From: Anaerolineales bacterium | GTDB taxonomy: Bacteria > Chloroflexota > Anaerolineae > Anaerolineales > E44-bin32 | DNA: 5,442 nt | Assembly (NCBI GenBank): GCA_030673085.1 | Contig: DAOVFE010000152.1 | Location: 1 to 5,442 of the forward strand | Direction: 5' to 3' | Shown here: positions 1 to 5,395 of the stretch, in pieces | Layout of the letters: each line of letters begins with the position of its first letter | How positions within the stretch are numbered: position 1 is the stretch's first letter | Notes under the pieces: model-generated | Databases searched by the model: none | Told to the model about the DNA's origin: nothing | What the model saw: the letters and a program-made list of their open reading frames with translations, nothing else | Position numbers and translations under genes: made by a program

Positions 1-1263
1 AACATCCAACGGACTTTCTTCATCATGTGAGAAACCGCCTTGGGGTTTATATCCCAGCAATCGGTGGATCGTGCTGGCGGGATAGCCGGTGGCTTCACTA
101 AGACGCTTTGCTGCCCGACCGGTTGGCGATGCCAACGCCACTCGCAGGCCTGCCTGACGGACGCCTTCCACCAATGTCCGCAATGTCGTCGTTTTCCCGG
201 TTCCTGGCCCTCCGGTGAGGATGCTTACCTTCGAGTTCATCACATTTCGGACCGCCTGGCGCTGGAGCTCGGTTAAAGGTGCACGGTCGATATCCTCATG
301 AAATTTGCGATTTCGGGAGGTCAAATCGCCAAGGCGGGAATGAGGATTTTCCTGCATACGAGTTATCCTCTGCGAAAAACCGGTTTCGGCGTAATACAAT
401 GGAGCGAGATAAATGCCAGCCTCCCTACCTGAAGGGTCGGTTTGTATGCCCCCCGGAAGACACTCTCCCTCCAGGATCAGACGATCAATGCCATCCTCGT
501 TTAGAGCTGATTCAATCATAAGCAGTGCCGAAGTCTTTTCTGCCAATTCCAAACGAGGCAAAAAAACATGTCCCTCATTCATAGCTTGATTTAGGATGTA
601 GAGTATCCCCGCATCAACCCTTGAGCGATCATCTTTATTGATGCCCATGCTTTGGGCGATCCTGTCAGCCGTAAGAAATCCAATCCCCCATATATCACGT
701 GCAGTCTGGTAAGGGTTTTTTTCGAGGATCCGTATTGCATCATTGCCATAGGTTCGATAAATCTTAAGTGCGAGGCTCGTCCGGATAGCATGACTTTGCA
801 AGAAAAGCATCACCTGCTGAATGGCTTTTTGCTCATTCCAGGCTTTCTGAATTACTTCCGCCTTCTTCGGGCCAATTCCTGGCACGCTGCGCAATTTTTC
901 CGGGCTTTTATCGAGCACTTCAAGTGTGGACACGCCAAATTCATCGACGATCCTCTTGGCGATGACCGGACCAACTCCCTTAATCAAGCCCGATCCAAGA
1001 TAGCGACAGACACCTTCAAGCGTAGCTGGCCGAATTTGCTCAAAAGTCTCGACCCGAAACTGACGTCCAAATCGCGGATGGTCGAACCAGGCTCCATGCA
1101 GGCGCAAACATTCGCCAGGAGCGATATCAACCAACACCCCGACTACCGTAATCAATCCCCCGTCACTCTGCTGAGGTGATGAAGCACGGATCACGGTGTA
1201 ACCCGTATCCTGGTTATAATATGTTATGCGCTCCACTGTGCATTCAAGCGCTTCGTTAATCAC
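1..1263 (-). CDS. recD2: RecD2-type ATP-dependent DNA helicase, N-terminal part (cut by window edge)
   Basis: Partial gene. Its C-terminal half lies beyond position 1, and 421 codons are open without interruption. RecD2 enzymes are superfamily 1B 5'-3' DNA helicases that act in repair outside RecBCD, usually about 700-800 residues long. Seen here: an N-terminal OB-like segment (residues 7-26, ECTVERITYYNQDTGYTVIR); helix-hairpin-helix-like segments near residues 90-101 (GLIKGVGPVI) and 126-134 (SVPGIGPKK); a Q-motif-like stretch (LTELQRQAV, 330-338); Walker A GGPGTGKT (351-358, Lys357); and motif Ia ALASPTGRAAKRL (376-388), followed by STIHRLLGY (397-405). The N-terminal extension before Walker A separates RecD2 from RecBCD-type RecD. 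I chose the GTG at 1263 because AAAGG (1273-1277) sits 9 bases upstream; an in-frame TTG at 1266 and a TAA stop lie just before it. Walker B and the later motifs are off-window. The neighbouring genes give no functional hint. Confidence 0.95.
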   Translation of the reverse strand, partial: MINEALECTVERITYYNQDTGYTVIRASSPQQSDGGLITVVGVLVDIAPGECLRLHGAWFDHPRFGRQFRVETFEQIRPATLEGVCRYLGSGLIKGVGPVIAKRIVDEFGVSTLEVLDKSPEKLRSVPGIGPKKAEVIQKAWNEQKAIQQVMLFLQSHAIRTSLALKIYRTYGNDAIRILEKNPYQTARDIWGIGFLTADRIAQSMGINKDDRSRVDAGILYILNQAMNEGHVFLPRLELAEKTSALLMIESALNEDGIDRLILEGECLPGGIQTDPSGREAGIYLAPLYYAETGFSQRITRMQENPHSRLGDLTSRNRKFHEDIDRAPLTELQRQAVRNVMNSKVSILTGGPGTGKTTTLRTLVEGVRQAGLRVALASPTGRAAKRLSEATGYPASTIHRLLGYKPQGGFSHDEESPLDV

Positions 1264-1272
1264 CAATCTATG

Positions 1273-1277
1273 CCTTT
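1273..1277 (-). promoter_or_regulatory. Ribosome binding site of recD2
   Basis: The minus strand reads AAAGG, 9 bases before GTG at 1263. It supports this non-ATG start over the adjacent TTG at 1266, because no in-frame ATG exists between the upstream TAA and the conserved OB segment. Confidence 0.6.
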
Positions 1278-1392
1278 AGAGAACTCACATCTCTATCATT
1301 AGTAAGACGGCCGGTCGCAAGACTTGTCAGTCAGGGAAACATGAAGAGTTAGAGCGTGAAGCCGTTCTATGAAATCTTGATTTGTTCATACT

Positions 1393-2271
1393 TTAACTTG
1401 AAGAGCCGACGACATCGATTGCAGGCAGAGGTGTGGTTATTGCAACTCGACGTTCAAAACGGGTCAGGCAGCTTGCACCCGCTTGATGTATAAGCTGCAG
1501 TGCACGATCAAAATCCATCCCAATATTCTCTGCCCGGTGCGCATCTGAGCCTAAAGTAATCATGGGAAGGACCCCTTCCGCTATGGCTTTTTCAACATAT
1601 AAAGAAAGCAATTCCCGAGAGGGGTAGATTTCCTTTGCACTTATCCGCAGCCCCTTGGTGTTAACTTCCATCGCAACACCATTTTCAAGAAGAGCGGTTA
1701 TGAATCTCTCTGTACTGGCGCGATATAAATCGAAATCGAGCGGAGGGTGCAGTTGATGGGTATATTTTTTAATCAAATCTGGATGCGCGATCACATCAAA
1801 GATTCCTGTATGCACTGCTTTCGATAATAGATCAAAATAATCGCAATAGATCTCTGCTACTGATGCTTGAGCAAAAAGGTCTGGCGCACGACGGCTTGAA
1901 CTAAAGAAAACTCCATTAATGTAATGTACTGAACCGATGATGAAATCGAACTTTCGCCCTATGAGCGACTCATAGCGCTTGACCAAGGCTGCAATTTGGT
2001 CTTCCATTCCTGAGTAATAATCCAGTTCCATTGCAAGTCGTATAATCAGGCTTGGAAATTGCTTCTGACATGTCTTAATCTGCTGATAATGATCAAGAAG
2101 GTCATCTTCGGTCATGAAATAATCGGGGAGTTTCAGCATGACATGATTGCTGAAACCTATTTCATCCAATCCTAGCTCAACAGCCCGGATGCAGCATGCT
2201 TCCACGCTTTCCTGACAGTCGATGCTTACAGCTGTATGCACATGATAATCGTCAACGCCATTTAGTTTCAT
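1393..2271 (-). CDS. PHP-domain phosphoesterase, histidinol-phosphatase (HisJ/HisK) family
   Basis: 292-residue protein of the PHP superfamily, whose members hydrolyse phosphate esters with a cluster of metal ions. The closest fit is the histidinol-phosphatase family, which makes histidinol in histidine synthesis (about 260-290 residues). All nine expected metal-ligand positions can be seen: DYHVHT (His10, His12) with Asp18; FSNH (His43); AMELDYY (Glu82); GSVHYI (His116); IAHPDL (His163); and GSDAHR (Asp243, His245). EVNTKG (202-207) is also family-typical. No signal peptide or membrane segment is seen, so it should be cytosolic. The frame can be extended to a TTG at 2322, but that start has no ribosome site and would place 17 extra residues before the conserved N-terminus, so ATG at 2271 is preferred. 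Its nearest purine-rich stretch, AGTAGGG, is only 2 bases away, with another AGGG 12 bases away, so initiation looks weak. No other his gene is in view, so the substrate is uncertain. Confidence 0.9.
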   Translation of the reverse strand: MKLNGVDDYHVHTAVSIDCQESVEACCIRAVELGLDEIGFSNHVMLKLPDYFMTEDDLLDHYQQIKTCQKQFPSLIIRLAMELDYYSGMEDQIAALVKRYESLIGRKFDFIIGSVHYINGVFFSSSRRAPDLFAQASVAEIYCDYFDLLSKAVHTGIFDVIAHPDLIKKYTHQLHPPLDFDLYRASTERFITALLENGVAMEVNTKGLRISAKEIYPSRELLSLYVEKAIAEGVLPMITLGSDAHRAENIGMDFDRALQLIHQAGASCLTRFERRVAITTPLPAIDVVGSSS

Positions 2272-2363
2272 ATCCCTACTACGCCCTATACTTGAAATGC
2301 CAATTCGAAAAGATAATTTCAAAAATACTTCAATCTATCACCCTGTCAGAAAACCCTTCTCCG

Positions 2364-2394
2364 ATTCTAAAAAGAATGATCGGTCCCATGTCAA
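2364..2394 (-). promoter_or_regulatory. Possible promoter of the PHP gene
   Basis: On the minus strand there is an exact TTGACA (2389-2394) and, 19 bases later, TAGAAT (2364-2369, five of six matches to TATAAT). The spacer is longer than the usual 17. A start here would leave a leader of roughly 85 bases before ATG 2271. The -10 box lies inside a small inverted repeat (ATTCT 2364-2368 with AGAAT 2373-2377, flanked by CCG and CGG at 2361-2363 and 2381-2383), so a repressor could act there; that is inference. Confidence 0.35.
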
Positions 2395-2402
2395 GCCGCC
2401 AA

Positions 2403-2518
2403 ATCTTCCGCCCTTTTTATGGGAAAAAGCCAGAATACCCCATAGCTTGCTGTGGAGATTAATGGCAAGCGGGGGTTTGGAGGCAGCAGCCCCCATATTG
2501 GCTTTTTCCTTGGAAGAT
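2403..2518. repeat. Nested inverted-repeat element (multi-arm foldable intergenic element)
   Basis: Three levels of pairing are visible. The outer arms ATCTTCC (2403-2409) and GGAAGAT (2512-2518) are perfect complements. Inside them GGAAAAAGCC (2422-2431) pairs with GGCTTTTTCC (2500-2509), and after a two-base AG bulge AATA (2434-2437) pairs with TATT (2496-2499). Inside that are two hairpins: CCATAG-CTTG-CTGTGG (2440-2455, one G-U pair as RNA) and GGGGG...CCCCC (2471-2475 with 2490-2494). The result would be a branched RNA or cruciform between the YdcF-like and PHP genes, on a stretch with no credible ORF. It could be a dispersed palindromic repeat, a structured 3' end of the YdcF mRNA, or part of a leader. 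I do not recognise it as a named RNA family. Confidence 0.55.
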
Positions 2519-2545
2519 GCCCCGCAGCTTGCTGCGGGCTTCTTC
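2513..2545. repeat. GCAG-CTTG-CTGC hairpin, possible end of the ydcF-like transcript
   Basis: CCCGCAG (2521-2527) and CTGCGGG (2532-2538) form a perfect 7-bp stem around a CTTG loop. It can be extended by GAAGA (2513-2517) pairing with TCTTC (2541-2545). It starts about 90 bases after the stop of the YdcF-like gene on the minus strand, but no T-run follows on either strand, so it is not a standard intrinsic terminator. From memory, GC-rich hairpins with this GCAAGC/GCTTGC core recur between genes in many bacteria; copy number in this genome cannot be judged here. GGAAGA is shared with the outer arm of the neighbouring nested element, so the two pairings exclude each other. Confidence 0.55.
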
Positions 2546-2636
2546 ACTCTTCTCGCCGTCACTTCATTAAACTGATAAGGACGCACAATTCGCGATTCAA
2601 GTGTGAAACCAGGCTCTCTTTAGCGTACTCAACTGC

Positions 2637-3449
2637 CTAATTTTGATCTGCCGGGGGAGAAAGCCATCCAAGCAGCCAATAATATCCCAGGGCCATGTAT
2701 TCACGAAGCGAAGTCTTACTTACCGACAACGCCTGATCAGAGGGCAACAGGCTGTTTCGTGATTCAAACATTCCTTCTGAATGCCAGACCGCTGAGGATG
2801 GAATCGGATCCATTCCATAGGATCGAAATGTCGCCATTACCCGCAAGTAATGCCAGGGTGAAGTCACTAGCACAAACCGATCAACGTCATATTTATCCAG
2901 AATCGGTGCTATTGTTAGTGGATGATCGTGGGTATTCTTCGACTGTGGTTCAAGGATAATCCTGTCAATCGGAATACCGCACTGAATCAGCCCATCGCGC
3001 AAAGCCTGGCTTTCTGGCGTGATCTGCCCGGGACGATCTGAGATTCCGCCCGAAACAATAATCCATGGATCGTCAAGAATTCGATAGAGGCGCGCCCCTT
3101 CTAATACACGCAATGCACTGGATTTACTCAGCACGCCAATCTCATCTCCGCGAGCACGCTGGGCTATGCTCCCGCCCCCAAGCACGACAACCGCACTTGC
3201 TCCTTCCGCTTGCACTGGTGATGTGATCCAGCCATAACCCCGGCCCAAGCTATCTTCAAGCGAAAGCGCAATCAAAGGTGTGCTCAGCATCCAATAGAAA
3301 AGCAATACTAACGTCAGCCAAGTTGTACCCCAGCGCCGCGTTCTCTTATTTATATAAAGCAACGCTACGCCAATGGCAACGCAAATCCAAAAAAATTGCA
3401 AGGACCCGGGCAGCAAGAATTCTTTAATGATTTGAACCATGTCATTCAT
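2637..3449 (-). CDS. YdcF/ElyC-family (DUF218) membrane-anchored protein
   Basis: 270-residue protein of the DUF218 family, which includes E. coli YdcF, SanA and ElyC; ElyC is linked to envelope precursor metabolism, but no general reaction is established. Two hydrophobic segments (about residues 16-33 and 43-62), separated by a basic loop (NKRTRRW), anchor the N-terminus. The DUF218 domain follows: VVVLGGG (87-93), IIVSGG (130-135), EPQSKNTHDHP (167-177), and LVTSPWHYLRVMATFRSYG (194-212). In the third motif the usual form, as I recall it, is S.NT.EN; here the acidic position is Asp175 followed by His176. The C-terminus ends in REYMALGYYWLLGWL, which may touch the membrane. I chose ATG 3449 because GGAGAGG lies 5 bases upstream; a TTG at 3467 would add only six residues and overlap that site. 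Small ATGA-linked ORFs precede it. The exact substrate is unknown. Confidence 0.9.
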   Translation of the reverse strand: MNDMVQIIKEFLLPGSLQFFWICVAIGVALLYINKRTRRWGTTWLTLVLLFYWMLSTPLIALSLEDSLGRGYGWITSPVQAEGASAVVVLGGGSIAQRARGDEIGVLSKSSALRVLEGARLYRILDDPWIIVSGGISDRPGQITPESQALRDGLIQCGIPIDRIILEPQSKNTHDHPLTIAPILDKYDVDRFVLVTSPWHYLRVMATFRSYGMDPIPSSAVWHSEGMFESRNSLLPSDQALSVSKTSLREYMALGYYWLLGWLSPPADQN

Positions 3450-3454
3450 ATCAT

Positions 3455-3461
3455 CCTCTCC
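3455..3461 (-). promoter_or_regulatory. Ribosome binding site of the YdcF-like gene
   Basis: The minus strand reads GGAGAGG, 5 bases before ATG 3449. It decides this start over TTG 3467 (upstream of the site) and ATG 3440 (too distant). Confidence 0.65.
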
Positions 3462-3471
3462 AAACAACTCT

Positions 3472-3507
3472 TCATCCGGCCCATAATGCTATCATGCTAA
3501 CCTTCAT
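3472..3507 (-). CDS. Possible 11-residue leader ORF (MKVSMIALWAG)
   Basis: A short ORF on the minus strand with a better ribosome site than most genes in the window: AAGGAGGG (3516-3523), with 9 bases from AAGGAGG to its ATG. Its TGA overlaps the ATG of a second mini-ORF (MKSCLERMI, 3446-3475), whose TGA in turn overlaps ATG 3449 of the YdcF-like gene. A minimal MAE ORF (3504-3515) overlaps its own start in the same way. The arrangement could couple translation or act as an upstream-ORF control. No run of one amino acid codon is present, so classic attenuation is not suggested. ATGA overlaps also arise by chance, so I keep confidence low. Confidence 0.25.
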   Translation of the reverse strand: MKVSMIALWAG

Positions 3508-3548
3508 TCGGCCATCCCTCCTTGTTGCCAATCCTTGGCTTCTTGATC

Positions 3549-3575
3549 TTATGGCCATACCGAAATAAGCCATAA
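3549..3575. repeat. Inverted repeat with a 10-bp palindrome upstream of the YdcF-like gene
   Basis: TATGGCCATA (3550-3559) is a perfect palindrome. TTATGGC (3549-3555) is also repeated inverted as GCCATAA (3569-3575). It lies about 100 bases before ATG 3449 and just before the strong AAGGAGGG, so it could be an operator or leader structure. I could not place a convincing -35/-10 pair beside it. Confidence 0.3.
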
Positions 3576-3680
3576 ATTCGAGAAATGTAACGATATATGC
3601 AGAGCTTGGGGTAAACCCGCACTCCACATTTATCCCTTATTCCCCTTCATAATCCTAAGTCTCCTAAATAGGCGGCGGCC

Positions 3681-3706
3681 AAAAAAAATCCTGCCAAAAT
3701 GGCAGG
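3681..3706 (-). terminator. Rho-independent terminator of the secreted-protein gene
   Basis: The minus strand reads CCTGCCA-TTT-TGGCAGG (perfect 7-bp stem, 3690-3706), one A, then eight T residues (3681-3688). It lies 27 bases after the TAA of the gene ending at 3733. On the plus strand no T-run follows the stem, so the terminator is directional. It separates that gene from the YdcF-like gene. Confidence 0.92.
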
Positions 3707-3732
3707 CCCTAAGCCGGTTACGCAGAATTTTA

Positions 3733-4749
3733 TTACCACCAAATCATAAATGAATCACACGTCATCTTTATAATATCACCATAGACAACCCAGAACTCAA
3801 GCGCAACGCTGTTTCCCGGATCCTGATCTTTAAAAGCCACTTGCAGCCGGCTAATCCCCCCTTCATCGGTCACCGGCATAACCAGTGTTCGATCTCCATC
3901 GGGGAAATGAGCAAACAGGGTTACTGCTACACCAGGAACCGGGTTCAAATTCTGATCGCGTACAAGTAGATAAACTTCCTGTACACCGCTGGATCCAATA
4001 ATTGGTTCTGCAACTGAGGCTTTCAACTGCAGGTCAACTACGCGATTGAGTATACGGTTGCTTGGAACGTTGGGATTTAAAAGGCTACGATCATACATTA
4101 GCATGTCAAAATGAACGCGTCCTAGCGGCGCGACCTTGACTTGCCCTCCGCCAATCGCCGCTGGATACCAATCCAGTCTGAAATTCTGGAAGTATTGGAC
4201 AATGCGGTCGTTCTCAATTTTAAATTCGGAAATGGGGTAGCCAAAAAGGTTCTTTTCGCTATAGCGATTGAAAAAATCTAGAAAAGCAAAACACACTTGA
4301 TGCCCGGACTCAGCGAAATACCGGCATCCTGGATTTGAGCTTGCCGAAATCTGGCTCGATTCTAGCGGCAAATCCCAACCGCCCACCCACTCGCCCAGAG
4401 GACATAGGTGGACCTTCATTGAGCCGGTCGCTTGGTCCAGAATCAACTCTAATCTCGCATTCTGGAAATACTGTACCAGCCATCCGCTTAACGGGTCAAT
4501 GAACGAATCAGTAATGGGGTATCCCATGATCGCCAAACTGCCATTCTGATCAAAGAACTCGACAAATCGAGCATCTATAGTGTGACCAGTTTCAGGATAG
4601 TAGCGGTCCGCCTCTTGAGCGCTGGCCGAACCAACATCCAGCATCAGGGCTCCAACGCCCAGCAACATGCAGATTAGCAAAAGACTAAATCCGCCCTGGA
4701 TTGCATGACGCAATGCTTTATTTGAGCCTGTAGAATGCATCGCTTTCAC
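3733..4749 (-). CDS. Secreted protein with two GYPI/VQYFQ modules and a C-terminal Ig-like domain
   Basis: 338-residue exported protein. Residues 1-44 form a signal peptide: basic start (Lys2, Lys11, Arg14), hydrophobic core (about 19-37) and a likely signal peptidase I site after ASA (42-44). Cys27 lies in the core but is not in a lipobox. Two related modules follow, residues 50-122 and 144-213. Each has TGH or SGH, F..FF, GYPI, VQYFQN.RLE or VQYFQNFRLD, and a closing KV...PLG. From memory, such modules are common in secreted Chloroflexota proteins, often beside peptidase or cell-wall domains. Residues about 238-336 look like a bacterial Ig-like beta-sandwich (VQEVYLLVRDQNLNPVPGVAVTLF region, then TDEGGISRLQVAF). 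No catalytic domain is visible, so a surface-binding or structural role is an inference. GTG 4749 has AGGA 10 bases upstream; ATG 4740 is an alternative that does not affect the signal peptide. It is monocistronic, ending in a strong terminator. Confidence 0.88.
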   Translation of the reverse strand: MKAMHSTGSNKALRHAIQGGFSLLLICMLLGVGALMLDVGSASAQEADRYYPETGHTIDARFVEFFDQNGSLAIMGYPITDSFIDPLSGWLVQYFQNARLELILDQATGSMKVHLCPLGEWVGGWDLPLESSQISASSNPGCRYFAESGHQVCFAFLDFFNRYSEKNLFGYPISEFKIENDRIVQYFQNFRLDWYPAAIGGGQVKVAPLGRVHFDMLMYDRSLLNPNVPSNRILNRVVDLQLKASVAEPIIGSSGVQEVYLLVRDQNLNPVPGVAVTLFAHFPDGDRTLVMPVTDEGGISRLQVAFKDQDPGNSVALEFWVVYGDIIKMTCDSFMIWW

Positions 4750-4800
4750 TTTTCAATTATCCTGAAATACTCAAATAGCTCTTGGCAACATTAATTAACA

Positions 4801-4860
4801 GCATGCCCGACCCCATTCGTTGGGCTGTGCTAACGTTTGGCTATGCGCTACTACAAACGT
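4801..4860 (-). repeat. Two hairpins in the likely leader of the secreted-protein gene
   Basis: ACGTTTG (4833-4839) is perfectly complementary to CAAACGT (4854-4860) across a 14-base loop. Next to it GCCC (4805-4808) pairs with GGGC (4822-4825), with GCA/TGC outside (4801-4803, 4828-4830). Both lie between the operator-like cluster and the GTG start, so they would be in the 5' untranslated RNA if transcription begins upstream. No riboswitch family is recognised. Confidence 0.35.
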
Positions 4861-4888
4861 ATCTTACACTTGAAATTTATCCATTCGA

Positions 4889-4917
4889 CCTTACAATTTT
4901 GTAAGGTTTTGTAACAA
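4889..4917. promoter_or_regulatory. Operator-like cluster of TTACAAAA half-sites
   Basis: CCTTACAA-TT-TTGTAAGG (4889-4906) is an inverted repeat with perfect 8-base arms. A further copy of TTTTGTAA (4907-4914) repeats the right arm exactly 10 bases on (first copy 4897-4904), that is, on the same face of the helix. TTGTAACAA (4909-4917) is itself palindromic around one base. It sits about 140 bases upstream of the secreted-protein gene, in a region with AT-rich candidate promoter boxes (for example TTACAA then GATAAA, 17 bases apart on the minus strand, ending near 4879). This fits a dimeric regulator binding site, but no regulator is encoded in the window. Confidence 0.45.
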
Positions 4918-5013
4918 ATGAACACTCTGGCACGGAAATAGCATCTCTTTTAAGATTCGATTCCTACCCAAAAACTCTTTAGCTCTCTTCGTACATCGAC
5001 CGAGCGAATATCT

Positions 5014-5042
5014 TTGCTAGCACAGTTAGCTATTTTTATAAA
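5014..5042 (+). promoter_or_regulatory. Possible plus-strand promoter without a clear gene
   Basis: TTGCTA (5014-5019, four of six to TTGACA) and TATAAA (5037-5042, five of six to TATAAT) are separated by exactly 17 bases. It points right, away from the minus-strand genes, toward the nested palindrome at 5311-5395 and whatever lies beyond the window. In an AT-rich gap such matches also occur by chance. Confidence 0.35.
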
Positions 5043-5310
5043 AGTATTCCTCTAATCGGCGAAGAAACTATTAATGAGTTGCATCTTCACCCCGGCCTTT
5101 ATCTACCAACTCAGAGGAAAAAGCCAGTTTACCTTATCAAAAGATACCAGAATGAACGACAAACCAAGAATTATTAATCCAAGCATTCTGCATGAGAATC
5201 TTTCCTTCGCGAAGCCTGCGAAGCCAGAATCCCTACACGGCGTGCAATGCTTGCTGTGTAAAAGTACTTTATTGACGACTGATTTCTCTTTTCCACACTT
5301 TCAGTAAATG

Positions 5311-5395
5311 ACAAAACCCTCAAAATTCCTTTAGGGATGTCCTTTAGGGACATCCCCCATTGCAGGAATTTTGCCCCTTCGGGTGCGGGTTTTGT
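5311..5395. repeat. Compact nested palindrome able to fold as a three-way junction
   Basis: Four stems fit within 85 bases. P1: ACAAAACCC (5311-5319) with GGGTTTTGT (5387-5395), 9 bp. P2: CAAAATTCCT (5321-5330) with AGGAATTTTG (5364-5373), 10 bp. P2 is capped by GGGATGTCC (5334-5342) with GGACATCCC (5348-5356), 9 bp around TTTAG. P3: a small CC-TTCG-GG hairpin (5376-5383), extendable by C5374-G5385. All three long stems are perfect Watson-Crick. CCTTTAGGGA also occurs twice 13 bases apart (5328-5337, 5341-5350). The T-rich end (GGGTTTTGTTT) could help stop plus-strand transcription. Candidates are a dispersed palindromic repeat, a MITE-like remnant, a terminator or a small structured RNA; no family is recognised. 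Confidence 0.6.

Noticed and set aside
40..521. Plus-strand ORFs over the Walker A region
   Set aside because: Antisense shadows of recD2; the minus frame encodes GGPGTGKT and motif Ia here.
652..1179. Plus-strand ORF of 175 codons
   Set aside because: It lies entirely antisense to the RecD2 frame, which shows strong family motifs across this stretch; the plus-strand product resembles nothing.
1264..1392. Promoter for recD2 (TTGCGA then GATAGA) and a terminator for the PHP gene
   Set aside because: The boxes match poorly, and there is no stem followed by a T-run; read-through from the PHP gene into recD2 remains possible.
2196..2640. Several overlapping ORFs in the ydcF-PHP gap (both strands)
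   Set aside because: They run through the inverted-repeat arms, have low-complexity products and lack ribosome sites; the repeats explain the open frames.
5116..5133. GGAAAAAGCCAG shared with 2422-2433, and GCTTGCTGTG shared by 2445-2454 and 5249-5258, taken as a diverged second copy of the 2403-2545 element
   Set aside because: The two matches are not collinear (23 versus 133 bases apart), and matches of 10-12 bases are expected by chance in a window this long.
5074..5307. Plus-strand ORF of 77 codons (MSCIFTPAF...)
   Set aside because: No ribosome site before its ATG or internal ATGs, no signal peptide or recognisable motif, and its stop runs up to a palindromic element. More likely a chance ORF; kept only as part of a possible transcript.
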